Below are positions 1 through 8,314 of a DNA stretch of 9,451 nt, piece after piece (the stretch's first letter is position 1; the number at the start of each line of letters is the position of its first letter). The translations under genes were made by a program, and so were the position numbers. Source of the stretch: Tannerellaceae bacterium (GTDB taxonomy: Bacteria; Bacteroidota; Bacteroidia; Bacteroidales; Tannerellaceae); contig JAITGL010000015.1 in NCBI GenBank assembly GCA_031280645.1, positions 1 through 9,451 of the forward strand, given 5' to 3'. The notes below the pieces were generated by a model. That model was not told the DNA's origin, did no database searches, and saw only the letters and a program-made list of their open reading frames with translations.

Positions 1-78
1 TAATATTCTCCAAATATCGTTATGCAACTTTTTATTGTCGCCCGCGGTATATATCAAGGTTACCGGATACCTTTATAC

Positions 79-326
79 AGGTTATCGCATACTGTAACCA
101 TATTCGCCTGCTACCGGTGCAAATCCTCCTGCTACCAATGCGTATCCCTCTGCTACCAATGCAAATCGCTCTGCTACCTGCGTTGGTAGCAGGGGGATTT
201 ACGTTGGTAGCAGGTGAATGCGTAATGGTAGCAGGAGGATTTGCACTGGTAGCAGAGGGATATGCTCTGGTAGCAGGAGGATTAGCATCGGTAGCCGGCG
301 AATATGGTTACAGTATGCGATAACCT
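79..326. repeat. Large palindromic element made of 21-bp direct and inverted repeats
   Basis: The outer arms 79-108 and 297-326 are perfect 30-base inverted repeats. Pairing continues inward, imperfectly, to about 178/227, giving arms of about 100 bases and a loop of about 48. The arms are built from 21-bp units starting GGTAGCAG. Six are on + (starts 185, 206, 227, 248, 269, 290; the last begins GGTAGCCG) and four are on - (their right edges on + lie at 115, 136, 157, 178). Mirror units match one another better than they match their neighbours, for example the outermost pair. Two extra + units lie in the loop. A 68-codon reading frame crosses it with a 7-residue repeat (LVAGGFA-like), but this follows from the 21-base period and is not good evidence of a gene. 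It could be a non-autonomous mobile element, a structured RNA or a protein-binding array; the sequence does not decide. Confidence 0.9.
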
Positions 327-362
327 ATGGTTTGTCGACGGGATATGCTTTGCATTGCGCTG

Positions 363-393
363 TTGTACCATATAAAAATATGCGATACATTTG
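363..393 (+). promoter_or_regulatory. Bacteroidota-type promoter for the 457-2769 gene
   Basis: A TTG at 363-365 is followed after 20 bases by TACATTTG at 386-393. This fits the Bacteroidota primary-sigma pattern of TTTG or TTG at -33 and TAnnTTTG at -7. It predicts transcription starting near 400 and a leader of about 57 bases. The -7 box overlaps a copy of TATGCGATA (379-387) that also lies in both ends of the adjacent palindrome. The rest of 1-456 shows no gene I can support. Confidence 0.55.
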
Positions 394-456
394 CCTGCAT
401 ACTGCGAGATACTTAGTTGTTATTATTAAATTGATTATAATGGATGTTGAAATAAA

Positions 457-2769
457 ATGATGAAAACACAACGCGCACAACTGTTATTCCTCCTCCTTAT
501 CCTGTATTTCCCTGCCATATTGTCGCAAAATAACTTTGAATTAAGGGGCATTGTTACCGACGATAATAATAATCCTTTGCCCAACGTTAACGTATTCCTT
601 ATTCAATCGAAGAGGGGTACGGTAACAAACTCTGAAGGGCGGTTTGTAATAACATCAAATATGCAAGACATGCTGTCGGTTTCGTGCGTGGGATATGAAA
701 CTTTTTCAACTAAGGTTAACGCATCAACCGGGAGCCTTGCAATAGCGCTTAAAACATCGGTTAATAATCTTGGCGAAGTGGTTGTAACAGCTTTGTCGGC
801 CGATGATATATTGAGGGTTGCAGTTAGTAAGATTGCCGATAATTACCGTCAAAGTCCTTTCATAAGTAATATAATGTACAGGGGCGAAGTATCCGGGAAA
901 GACACGTTACTTTACATGGAGGAAACGGCATTTAATGTTGTGAAATCGTACCGGCGCGGATTCACCGATAAATACTTCATGATCAAAAACAGAAACTTTC
1001 AATTCGCCGGTAAATCTATTACTTTAAGACGAATAGGGCGGTTCGATTTTGTGAATGAAGCTTCGCAAATATTCGATAATTCTTTTTACAGGAAGTATAA
1101 AATATCGCGTTTGCCTGGAACAAGCTTCGATAATCGCAGCTTATATGTACTGTATGCCGAATCGAACAGTGCAAATGATACGTCGAATATGACAGTTTAT
1201 ATAGATACTGAAGATATGGCATTCGTTCGCATTGAAAGTTATGCGAATAGTGGAGATCAAATTATCGCTCAATATAAGAAGATGGACGGGAAATATTATT
1301 TGGTTAACGGACAATCCGTACATATTAATCGTAATATTAGAGGCGTATTTCCGGCCAAATCTACTATGATAACGACAGGTATCAGTCATGATTTGCCGCC
1401 GGATAATAAGGATATCGAGGGAATACCTGTAAGCCGGGAAGACATATTGAAAGACTATGCAACCAATGAACTTGATACCTTGTTTTGGAATGAGCATAAC
1501 GCTTTATTACCCGACTTTGCTGTTCAATCGGCAATGCAAAAGTATCGCAATAAGCAGGCTGATATCGCGCTTGAAAAGCCTGACTTTATCAAGGATAAAG
1601 CGCTTATGCGGCGGCTGTACAGGCCGAATATTTCGCTGATGATATCGTCTGATATGGATAAGGATTTATATTCATTGAATTATAACGGTATTGCCTTCAA
1701 CAGGTTTATTAATTATTCATTCGGCAGGCCCATACTGTCGTCGTCTATTATAAGCCTGGCATATTATATGCTGGCAATACCTTTTGAGGAAGTATTATCG
1801 GAACATCAATTACTTAATATATCAGGCTTGAATCATAAGGTTAATCCCACTCCTTTTAATGTGCATTTAGACGCTTACGTATATGGTATTAACGAATCCG
1901 TATTGAATGATTTCAAGGCGAACAACCAATATAACTTCATGCGATTGCATACAATACGTAACGATAGCAGGTACGTTAAGGGGTTAATGATTGAGGAGGA
2001 TTTGGCTAAGATTGATTTATCCAATAAGAATAATTTGATGGATTATATCAGATATTATGCTATGGAATTAGCCATTAGCAGGCTTGGCAATATATATAAC
2101 CCGTTTGCAAAAGGAGCCGGCGCTTATTCGTCGGATAACCGTCGGTTAATCACGGATTATAGCCGCAGTTGGGTTAAATATTTATTTGAACCCGACGCCG
2201 ATTATCGCAATCATATCCTTGGAACAGATCTTAGCGCCGGGGAAGAATTGTTTGTTAAACGTTCGGCATGGTTTAGTTTGCTGAACATTATATCGCCTCA
2301 AATGACAGGGTTGAAAAAGTTTGCGATTAACGGTAATAATAGCTTCACATTTAGCGTTAATTATCTGCGGATACCTTTCGGTGAAATGTTCGGGCAAAAC
2401 GTTTGGTTAACGACGAACGGCCGCCGTCTGCACGGCATCTTTATAAAGCAATACAGGAACCATGAAACAACGTCGATTGGTCTTGGATATAAGCTGTACG
2501 ATATGCCGTTATCGAAGAATATATTGCTTACGTCGACCGTTGATTATTGGCGTCAGCCCTCCCATCTTTCCTTTTACGACGCCCAACTGCGCCATGGCTT
2601 TCACGCTGGGCAGATGTTGGAATTGCAATTGCTATATAACAGGTATATACAGGCCAATTCGCTCTCTATCCTTGCGGGATACGACTATAAAACGGCGGGA
2701 TATACGCCTGAAAGTTACTTTTCCGGCCGCCGTTTTGACTTGAAGCTTGCGTTGAAATGGCGTTTTTAA
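457..2769 (+). CDS. Carboxypeptidase-like regulatory domain outer-membrane protein (DUF5686-like)
   Basis: The 770-residue product starts with a clear signal peptide (residues 1-23: MMKTQRAQ, a Leu/Ile-rich core, then a likely cleavage near AILSQ). Residues about 27-100 match the CarboxypepD-regulatory-like beta-sandwich found at the N-terminus of Bacteroidota outer-membrane proteins (LRGIVTDDNNNPLPNVNVFL, GTVTNSEGRF, SCVGYETF). An EVVVTA motif follows at 107-112, as in SusC-type receptors, but I see no TonB plug domain. Residues about 115-340 recall the extracellular part of DUF5686 proteins. The C-terminal part is rich in alternating aromatic and polar strands and ends LALKWRF, a terminal Phe typical of outer-membrane beta-barrels. 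The ATG has no clear Shine-Dalgarno site, which is normal here; Met2 could also start. By eye its base composition is lower in G+C than the clpB and peptidase genes. The substrate is unknown; the family assignment beyond the N-terminal domain is an inference. Confidence 0.8.
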   Translation: MMKTQRAQLLFLLLILYFPAILSQNNFELRGIVTDDNNNPLPNVNVFLIQSKRGTVTNSEGRFVITSNMQDMLSVSCVGYETFSTKVNASTGSLAIALKTSVNNLGEVVVTALSADDILRVAVSKIADNYRQSPFISNIMYRGEVSGKDTLLYMEETAFNVVKSYRRGFTDKYFMIKNRNFQFAGKSITLRRIGRFDFVNEASQIFDNSFYRKYKISRLPGTSFDNRSLYVLYAESNSANDTSNMTVYIDTEDMAFVRIESYANSGDQIIAQYKKMDGKYYLVNGQSVHINRNIRGVFPAKSTMITTGISHDLPPDNKDIEGIPVSREDILKDYATNELDTLFWNEHNALLPDFAVQSAMQKYRNKQADIALEKPDFIKDKALMRRLYRPNISLMISSDMDKDLYSLNYNGIAFNRFINYSFGRPILSSSIISLAYYMLAIPFEEVLSEHQLLNISGLNHKVNPTPFNVHLDAYVYGINESVLNDFKANNQYNFMRLHTIRNDSRYVKGLMIEEDLAKIDLSNKNNLMDYIRYYAMELAISRLGNIYNPFAKGAGAYSSDNRRLITDYSRSWVKYLFEPDADYRNHILGTDLSAGEELFVKRSAWFSLLNIISPQMTGLKKFAINGNNSFTFSVNYLRIPFGEMFGQNVWLTTNGRRLHGIFIKQYRNHETTSIGLGYKLYDMPLSKNILLTSTVDYWRQPSHLSFYDAQLRHGFHAGQMLELQLLYNRYIQANSLSILAGYDYKTAGYTPESYFSGRRFDLKLALKWRF

Positions 2770-2787
2770 CCGGTCAATATAAACAAA

Positions 2788-2859
2788 TGCGAGTTTGCCC
2801 GGGCGATGTATTTTAAAGACCGTTATTAAGATAACGGTCCGCTCGCGGGCAAACTCGCA
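2788..2859. terminator. Nested inverted repeat between convergent genes, likely bidirectional terminator
   Basis: A perfect 14-base inverted repeat (TGCGAGTTTGCCCG at 2788-2801, CGGGCAAACTCGCA at 2846-2859) encloses a second perfect hairpin (GACCGTTAT 2818-2826, loop TAAG, ATAACGGTC 2831-2839). It sits between the stops of the outer-membrane protein gene and clpB, so it could end both transcripts. There is no proper T-run on either side, so it is not a textbook intrinsic terminator and may act by stem stability or protect 3' ends. Confidence 0.6.
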
Positions 2860-2889
2860 ATAACCTGAATGATGTATTTAAATAAGCGC

Positions 2890-5478
2890 TTAATTGTTGA
2901 AAATAACCTGCCCGTTTACAGCGTCGACCGTTACCGTTTGGCTCTTGTCTATCGTTCCGGCCAGCAGTTCTTTTGACAGTTCGTTTAAAACATATTTGCG
3001 GATAACGCGCTTAACCGGGCGCGCTCCAAACTGCTGGTCGAAGCCTTTTGAGGAGATGAAGGCAATTGCGGCGTCGGTGAAGCGCAGGTTGATTCCTTCG
3101 GGTTCGATCATGCGCGATATTGCGTTGAGCTGTATCGCTGCAATGCTGCGTATCTCGTCTTCGCTTAGGGGGTTGAACACGATAACCTCGTCGATTCGGT
3201 TGAGGAACTCCGGTCGCAGGGTTTTCTTTAGCAGATCGAGGGCTTCCGCTCGGGTTTGTTCGGCTACCTCTTCGCGGTTTTGCGGGTTGATATGCTCAAA
3301 GTTTTCGCGTATTAATTGCGATCCGAGGTTGCTGGTCATGATAATTATCGTGTTCTTGAAGTTGGCGGCGCGCCCTTTGTTGTCGGTTAGCCGTCCGTCG
3401 TCGAGTACTTGCAGGAGAATGTTGAATACGTCGGGGTGCGCTTTCTCTATTTCGTCGAAAAGAACTACGGAGTACGGCTTGCGACGTATGGCTTCGGTGA
3501 GTTGTCCTCCCTCTTCGTATCCAACATATCCGGGAGGCGCTCCGATGAGTCGTGAGGCGCTGAACTTCTCCTGATATTCGCTCATGTCGATACATGTCAT
3601 CATATTTTCATCGTCGAACAGGTATTCGGCCAAAGCCTTGGCAAGTTCGGTTTTACCAACGCCTGTCGGCCCGAGGAATATGAACGAACCGATGGGGCGC
3701 TTGGGGTCTTGCATGCCGGCTCTGCTGCGCCTGACGGCGTCGGCCACGGCTGCGATGGCTTCATGCTGGCCTACTATGCGCCGGTGGAGCTCGCTTTCGA
3801 GCGACAGAAGCTTGTCGCGCTCGCTCTGCATCATCTTTCCAACGGGGATGCCGGTCCATCGCGACACGATGTCGGCGATATCGTCGGCTCCTACTTCTTC
3901 TTTTATCATTGCGGAGGCGCCTTGCATTTGATGCAGTTGGGTTTGTACTTCTTCGTTTTCGGTTTCTTTTGCTTTTATTCGTCCGTATCTTATCTCGGCA
4001 ACCTTGCCGTAGTCGCCTTCGCGTTCGGCTCGTTCGGCTTCAAACTTGAGGTTTTCGATGTCGACTTTATTTTGCTGGATGCGATTAGCGAGCGTTTTTT
4101 CGCTTTCCCATTGCGCCTTTTGTTGTTTCTCCACGTCTTTTAGCTCGGCGATCTCCCGGTGTAGCGATTCGAGTTTGCCTGGATCGTTTTCCCACTTGAT
4201 AGCTTCGCGCTCGATTTCGAGCTGGGTAATGCGCCGGCTTATTTCGTCGAGCGATTCGGGTACCGAGTCGGCTTGTATTCGGAGGCGTGCGGCGGCTTCA
4301 TCCATCAGGTCTATTGCTTTATCGGGCAGGAAGCGGTCGGTTATATAGCGCGAGGATAGCTTTACTGCGGCGATTATGGCGTCGTCTTTGATGCGTACTT
4401 TGTGGTGATTCTCATACCTTTCTTTCAGTCCTCTCAGTATTGAGATGCTGTCGGGCTCGTCGGGTTCGTCGGCCATAACTATTTGGAATCGGCGTTCGAG
4501 GGCTTTGTCTTGCTCGAAGTACTTTTGATATTCGTCGAGGGTGGTAGCTCCGATTGCTCGAAGTTCGCCTCTGGCGAGGGCGGGCTTCAGGATGTTGGCG
4601 GCGTCCATGGCTCCTTCGCTCTTGCCTGCTCCCACAAGCGTGTGAATCTCGTCGATAAACAGGATGATCTCGCCTTCCGATTTGATTACTTCGTTTACTA
4701 CGGCCTTTAGTCTTTCTTCAAACTCGCCTTTATATTTCGCCCCGGCGATCAGCGCTCCCATATCAAGCGAGAATATTTGCTTGGATTTGAGATTTTCCGG
4801 AACGTCTCCTCTCACAATACGGTGGGCAAGGCCCTCGGCTATGGCGGTTTTACCTACGCCCGGCTCTCCTATCAGTATCGGATTGTTTTTTGTGCGCCGG
4901 CTAAGTATCTGAAGTATGCGCCGGATCTCGTCGTCGCGTCCGATAACAGGGTCGAGTTTGCCGTTGCGCGCGCGTTCATTCAGGTTGATTGCGTATTTGC
5001 CAAGCGAATCGTATGTGTCTTCGGCGGAGCGATCGGTTACTTTTGATCCTTTGCGCAGCTCGTCGATGGCTAAGCGTAGTTCTTTTTCATTCACGCCTGC
5101 TTCTTTCAGTATTTGTGATGCGGCTCCCGCTTCCGTTAACAGGGCTAAGAGGATGTGTTCGAGCGAAACATATCTGTCGCCCGCTTGGGTGGAATAGGTT
5201 GCTGCTTTTTGAATAGCGGCGTTGGCATCGGCAGCCAAATAAGGTTCTCCGCCCGATACTTTGGGGGACGAGGCAAGCCGGGCGTCGATAGCTCGATTGA
5301 GTTGGGCGGCGTTTATCCCCAGCTTTTGTAATAGAAAAGCGGCGAGGCTCTCGCCCGTTGCTATTACTGCTTTCAGCAAATGCGTCGTTTCGACAGCTTG
5401 CCGGTTTTGTTCGGCCGCCAATTGAACGGCCTGCTGAATCGCTTCTTGCGACTTGATTGTAAATTGATTCGGATTCAT
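2890..5478 (-). CDS. clpB: ATP-dependent chaperone ClpB (Hsp100 disaggregase)
   Basis: ClpB is a cytoplasmic hexameric AAA+ disaggregase that threads aggregated proteins through its pore and works with DnaK/DnaJ/GrpE after heat stress. The 862 residues match the family's usual length of about 860. Domains in order: Clp N-domain (1-145); first AAA+ module with Walker A GEPGVGKT (204-211), pore loop KYKG (248-251) and Walker B IILFIDE (271-277); the coiled-coil middle domain that binds DnaK (about 400-525), which separates ClpB from ClpA and most ClpC; second AAA+ module with Walker A GPTGVGKT (603-610), pore loop GYVGYE (650-655), Walker B VVLFDE (671-676) and sensor-2 GAR (818-820). No ClpP-docking tripeptide was evident. 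The start [13 protein letters not shown] aligns with known ClpB N-termini, and a purine-rich stretch (AGAAAGAGAC) precedes it. It is probably transcribed alone, since a terminator closes the upstream gene. Confidence 0.98.
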   Translation of the reverse strand: MNPNQFTIKSQEAIQQAVQLAAEQNRQAVETTHLLKAVIATGESLAAFLLQKLGINAAQLNRAIDARLASSPKVSGGEPYLAADANAAIQKAATYSTQAGDRYVSLEHILLALLTEAGAASQILKEAGVNEKELRLAIDELRKGSKVTDRSAEDTYDSLGKYAINLNERARNGKLDPVIGRDDEIRRILQILSRRTKNNPILIGEPGVGKTAIAEGLAHRIVRGDVPENLKSKQIFSLDMGALIAGAKYKGEFEERLKAVVNEVIKSEGEIILFIDEIHTLVGAGKSEGAMDAANILKPALARGELRAIGATTLDEYQKYFEQDKALERRFQIVMADEPDEPDSISILRGLKERYENHHKVRIKDDAIIAAVKLSSRYITDRFLPDKAIDLMDEAAARLRIQADSVPESLDEISRRITQLEIEREAIKWENDPGKLESLHREIAELKDVEKQQKAQWESEKTLANRIQQNKVDIENLKFEAERAEREGDYGKVAEIRYGRIKAKETENEEVQTQLHQMQGASAMIKEEVGADDIADIVSRWTGIPVGKMMQSERDKLLSLESELHRRIVGQHEAIAAVADAVRRSRAGMQDPKRPIGSFIFLGPTGVGKTELAKALAEYLFDDENMMTCIDMSEYQEKFSASRLIGAPPGYVGYEEGGQLTEAIRRKPYSVVLFDEIEKAHPDVFNILLQVLDDGRLTDNKGRAANFKNTIIIMTSNLGSQLIRENFEHINPQNREEVAEQTRAEALDLLKKTLRPEFLNRIDEVIVFNPLSEDEIRSIAAIQLNAISRMIEPEGINLRFTDAAIAFISSKGFDQQFGARPVKRVIRKYVLNELSKELLAGTIDKSQTVTVDAVNGQVIFNN

Positions 5479-5547
5479 AATAAAGTCTCTTTCTATTAAT
5501 TACTATTCTCCGAACATGCTGCAAACAAAATGCCGAATCGAATAACC

Positions 5548-5558
5548 GACATTATGTC
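5548..5558. promoter_or_regulatory. Short palindrome upstream of clpB, possible operator
   Basis: GACATTATGTC is a perfect 5-bp inverted repeat around one base, lying 70-80 bases upstream of the clpB start. I found no convincing TAnnTTTG box for clpB in 5479-5608, and no CIRCE element. Whether this palindrome binds a regulator is a guess. Confidence 0.2.
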
Positions 5559-5608
5559 AGCCAATTTTATCTCCTGTAATCTCATCCCGCTCCACCTGCG
5601 GCGAGGGC

Positions 5609-5645
5609 AAAAAAATAAGGGAACGGATTCTGTGATCCATTCCCT
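5609..5645 (-). terminator. Intrinsic terminator of the RRM protein gene
   Basis: Read on the minus strand, GGGAATGGAT, a six-base loop (CACAGA) and ATCCGTTCCC form a 10-bp stem with one mismatched pair, followed by TTATTTTTTT. It begins about 26 bases after the stop of the RRM gene and points the same way, so clpB further downstream must have its own promoter. Confidence 0.85.
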
Positions 5646-5671
5646 CATTCGGTATCATACGCTCGTGTATC

Positions 5672-5917
5672 TTAGCGTCGGGGGGATGCCTCTTTGACAA
5701 CCATCTGGCGACCTTCGTACTCTGCGCCGTTCAACTCGCTGATCGCGCTCATCGCTTCCCTGTCGTTCGGCATGTCGGCAAATGCAAAACCCTTCGACCT
5801 GTTGGTATCTCGATCAATGACTAACTTTACTGAGCTAACAGTTCCGTATTCTTCGAAAATCTGCTTCAACTCTTGCTCTCTAACGCGGTAATTTAAATTA
5901 CCAATGTAAATGTTCAT
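5672..5917 (-). CDS. Small single-RRM RNA-binding protein
   Basis: The 81-residue protein is essentially one RNA recognition motif. RNP-2 is IYIGNL (residues 3-8) and RNP-1 is KGFAFADM (42-49), with the aromatic positions Tyr4, Phe44 and Phe46 that stack on RNA bases. The helix regions (REQELKQIFEEYG, DREAMSAISELNG) are in the expected places, followed by a short basic tail ending SPRR. Stand-alone RRM proteins of this size are common in Bacteroidota and cyanobacteria; those studied bind single-stranded RNA and affect gene expression after transcription. Its targets here are unknown. It has its own terminator. Upstream (5918-6106) is A+T-rich with no promoter box I would commit to. Confidence 0.95.
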   Translation of the reverse strand: MNIYIGNLNYRVREQELKQIFEEYGTVSSVKLVIDRDTNRSKGFAFADMPNDREAMSAISELNGAEYEGRQMVVKEASPRR

Positions 5918-6106
5918 ACAAAAAATAATAGATAAATAAATTCTAAAAATATAATATGCCGCAAAGGAAAGGAGAATAAATATATTTTACGCTATAAATT
6001 CCACTTTTTTTTTCGGCTGTTGAAAAAAAAATCGCACAATCCTGATTCTAACCGGCCTAAACGCCATCTTCCGCTACTCTTTTTTTCTTCTTCTCAATAC
6101 GAAACA
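5918..6106. other. A+T-rich spacer with a T9/A9 inverted repeat
   Basis: This spacer separates the RRM gene start from the peptidase gene end. It contains nine T (6005-6013), a nine-base spacer and nine A (6023-6031), which could pair as a weak A/T-only stem and gives a T-run on either strand. It may help end the peptidase transcript, but no G+C-rich stem supports a confident terminator call. No gene is seen. Confidence 0.5.
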
Positions 6107-7288
6107 CTACTTCAGCTCCACTAAACCCGGCTCGCATACGGTCAGTTTTTCCGCCCCCGACTCCGTGATAAGATAGCTGTCCTCGATGCCCAGCGCTCCC
6201 GTTCCGGGCAAAACGAACTTAGGCTCCAGCGCAATCACGCAGCCGGGACGCAGTTCTTCTTTCGACCGTGGGGAAATAACCGGCAGCTCGTTTATGTGCA
6301 ACCCTATGCCGTGGCCGATAAAGGCTGCCTGCTGCGAAGTTCCCATAAAGTAGTCGGCGAAGCCGGCCTTCCCGGCAATCTCGGCGGCTATGCGGTACAG
6401 ATCGGCGCAGGCTGTTCCGGGCTTAAGGACGAGCTCGATTTCGTGCATTATGTCGAGCGAGGTTTGGTGCATGGCAACAGCCTTAGGCTGGAGCTTCCCA
6501 ACGGCGAAAGTGCGGGTCATGTCGGTCATGTACGCCGTGTAGTTACCGGCCATGTCGATCATTATCGAGATGCCCTCGTCGAGGCGAACGCCGCCGGCTC
6601 CTATCGGGATGGATGGCGACGAGCCCGAGCCGCCGAGCGCAAAGTCGAACGGCGAGGGTGTTGCGGCATTGTCGCCGGCCAGGATGCTGCCCATGAAGAT
6701 GTCCATGTCGCCGAAGGCGCGGAAAATTCCAAGGGAACCGTTGCGGCGCATCCGCAGTTCAATTTCGTACTGAAGCTCAAGGTCGGTCATCCCGGGGCGG
6801 AAACATTCGGGTATGGAGGCGTAAGTCCGGGCGTGCCGGGCGGCCGAAATACGGAATTGCTCGATCTCCCACGGCGTTTTTATAGTGCGCGACGCTCTCA
6901 CAACGGCCGAGGCATTGCCTGTCGAAGCCGGAGCAATAGCTTCGGAGAGGCGCAGAAAGTCGCTATAACTGATCTCGTCGGCCTCAAGCAGAAGTTTGTC
7001 GGGGCGACGCAGGCCAAAGGATGCCAAATGATCAACAATTTGCTCCGGCTTCCTGACATATCGCACGCGATTCCCCTCAATCCCGATCGGACGACGAACA
7101 AAAAACACCGGATCGGCATTGACCGGAAGGTACAGCCAGCCATTGTACATCCGTCCCGTCATATAATATAGATTAACGCTCGTTGAGAGGAGGCAGGCGT
7201 CGGCATTGTTGCGCTCCATTGCCTGCCGGATGCGGCTCCACTTTATGCGGCAATCGTCCGCAGCTTCTTGCAAGATTATGTTTTGCAT
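6107..7288 (-). CDS. M24 family metallopeptidase (Xaa-Pro aminopeptidase/dipeptidase type)
   Basis: This is a 393-residue 'pita-bread' fold peptidase that would release N-terminal residues from peptides ahead of proline, using two metal ions, in the cytoplasm (no signal peptide). Residues about 13-135 form the creatinase-like N-domain (KWSRIRQAMERNNADACLL, YYMTG). The catalytic domain starts near IKTPWEIEQFRISA (136-149). All five metal ligands are visible: Asp245 (IMIDMAG), Asp256 (YMTDMTRTF), His326 (GHGIGLH), Glu355 (ALEPKF) and Glu369 (GIEDSYLIT). The enzyme should therefore be active. The exact specificity (aminopeptidase P, prolidase or another M24 substrate) cannot be read from the sequence. 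A promoter lies directly upstream, so it is probably its own transcription unit. Confidence 0.93.
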   Translation of the reverse strand: MQNIILQEAADDCRIKWSRIRQAMERNNADACLLSTSVNLYYMTGRMYNGWLYLPVNADPVFFVRRPIGIEGNRVRYVRKPEQIVDHLASFGLRRPDKLLLEADEISYSDFLRLSEAIAPASTGNASAVVRASRTIKTPWEIEQFRISAARHARTYASIPECFRPGMTDLELQYEIELRMRRNGSLGIFRAFGDMDIFMGSILAGDNAATPSPFDFALGGSGSSPSIPIGAGGVRLDEGISIMIDMAGNYTAYMTDMTRTFAVGKLQPKAVAMHQTSLDIMHEIELVLKPGTACADLYRIAAEIAGKAGFADYFMGTSQQAAFIGHGIGLHINELPVISPRSKEELRPGCVIALEPKFVLPGTGALGIEDSYLITESGAEKLTVCEPGLVELK

Positions 7289-7321
7289 GTTGTTTGATAT
7301 AATTTAAAATATAAGACGCCG

Positions 7322-7352
7322 CAAAGATAAGTCGCAACAAGGCCGCCGGAAA
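7322..7352 (-). promoter_or_regulatory. Bacteroidota-type promoter for the M24 peptidase gene
   Basis: On the minus strand TTTC (7352-7349) is followed after 19 bases by TATCTTTG (7329-7322), a full match to TAnnTTTG. This places the start near 7315 and gives a leader of about 27 bases. The -33 element differs by one base from TTTG. Confidence 0.6.
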
Positions 7353-7367
7353 GTCTTCCTTATATTA

Positions 7368-8048
7368 TTAAATATCCCGAACCCGCAGCGGATTGTACGA
7401 CGCCCCATGATCGAAGGCGTCAACCCCTTCGGCTTTCTTCAAATATTTCACAATAAAGATGGTTATCGGAAGAGCGGCCACCTCGTACAACGATTTCAGA
7501 ACAGCCTGAGCAGCAATCATGGCAAGCAGGCTTCCCGGAGGCACGATCCCGCCGAAGGCTATCGGAAAAAATATTATCGAATCAATACTCTCGCCGGCCA
7601 AGGTCGACACAATCGCCCGGAGCGAGAACCGACGGCCGCCGCTCGCTATCTTCATCTTGCTCATAATCCACGCATTTACAAACGATCCTGCCAAAAAAGC
7701 CGTCAAGCTTGCAAACGCTATCCGCGGAGCCAGACCAAAAACGAACTTAAACGCTTCCTCGCCCTCCCAGAACGGAGCTGCCGGAAGCGCAATCGAAAGC
7801 TGGGCGAAGCCAATCATCAGGAAATTCGAGGCAAAGCCGCTCCAGATAATGAGCCTGATTTTACGATAGCCCCACACTTCGGCGATGCAATCATTAATAA
7901 TGTAGGAAACAGGGAAAACGATTAGCCCGGCCGTGGCCGTGATTCCGGCAACCTGTATTACTTTGGTTTCTAAAATATTGGATGCTACGAGGCATATATT
8001 AAAAAGGATACCGAGCAGCATAAATGAAACGGAGACTTTTCTTTGCAT
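7368..8048 (-). CDS. yhhQ: Queuosine precursor transporter, YhhQ/VUT family
   Basis: This is a 226-residue inner-membrane protein of the vitamin-uptake-transporter-like (formerly DUF165) family, whose E. coli member YhhQ imports preQ0/preQ1 for queuosine in tRNA. About six hydrophobic segments are visible. Family hallmarks are SNILETKVI near the first helix, PVSYIINDCIAEVWGY (residues about 46-61) and the LAGESIDSIIFFPIAF segment (about 150-165). I chose the ATG at 8048 (MQRKVSVSFMLLGILF), which aligns with family N-termini. An in-frame GTG at 8081 would add 11 polar residues. No queuosine biosynthesis gene lies nearby. Substrate is inferred from the family. Confidence 0.93.
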   Translation of the reverse strand: MQRKVSVSFMLLGILFNICLVASNILETKVIQVAGITATAGLIVFPVSYIINDCIAEVWGYRKIRLIIWSGFASNFLMIGFAQLSIALPAAPFWEGEEAFKFVFGLAPRIAFASLTAFLAGSFVNAWIMSKMKIASGGRRFSLRAIVSTLAGESIDSIIFFPIAFGGIVPPGSLLAMIAAQAVLKSLYEVAALPITIFIVKYLKKAEGVDAFDHGASYNPLRVRDI

Positions 8049-8098
8049 ATTTCTTGTTTTTTTGCCGTGGTTGTCAAGCACACGTCTGTTTGAGGCCC

Positions 8099-8106
8099 CA
8101 AAGATA
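8099..8106 (-). promoter_or_regulatory. Probable -7 box for yhhQ
   Basis: TATCTTTG on the minus strand matches TAnnTTTG and is identical to the box upstream of the peptidase gene. It predicts a start near 8092 and a leader of about 44 bases. No TTTG or TTG is found at the expected -33 position, so the call is weaker. Confidence 0.4.
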
Positions 8107-8132
8107 TACTTTATGATTGAATCCGAGCCCTC

Positions 8133-8207
8133 CCGCTACGGCGGCTATGTTGTTTATCGCTCCGTCATAGAGCTTTTCAACAGCGTATTTACAGGCCGCT
8201 ACGGCGG
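8133..8207. repeat. Pair of identical 12-nt UACG-loop hairpins 63 bases apart
   Basis: CCGCTACGGCGG occurs at 8133-8144 and 8196-8207. Each copy is a 4-bp stem (CCGC/GCGG) closed by TACG, which in + strand RNA would be the very stable cUACGg tetraloop. The matching stretch extends by TAT after one variable base. The surrounding spacer (8107-8314) holds a 55-codon + frame (8113-8277) in which the copies read RYGGY, but nothing else supports a gene there. As DNA, the first copy lies just upstream of the predicted yhhQ promoter. Confidence 0.7.
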
Positions 8208-8314
8208 ATATCCGGTTTACAACCCGTATAAGGCAACCGCCGGTCGGCCAAGGTTGATCCACTACTGCCGAAAGTGATTTTTCCACCAAATAGAGAAAAA
8301 ATCCCCCCACAACA

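Noticed and set aside
117..323. A 68-codon + frame with LVAGG-type 7-residue repeats
   Set aside because: It spans the palindrome exactly and inherits its period from the 21-bp units. Its two halves are inverted copies of the same DNA, which is not expected of a real protein.
6005..6031. T9/A9 inverted repeat as an intrinsic terminator for the peptidase gene
   Set aside because: The stem would be A/T pairs only, which is too weak for a confident terminator call.
8046..8098. preQ1 riboswitch in the yhhQ leader
   Set aside because: The leader ends in an A-rich CAAAAAAACAAG tail like preQ1-I, but only a 4-bp CGTG/CACG stem precedes it, and the loop and pairing bases of the motif are missing.
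8113..8277. A 55-codon + ORF containing two RYGGY repeats
   Set aside because: No promoter, no recognisable family and no support beyond an open frame; the repeat is better described as a DNA or RNA hairpin.
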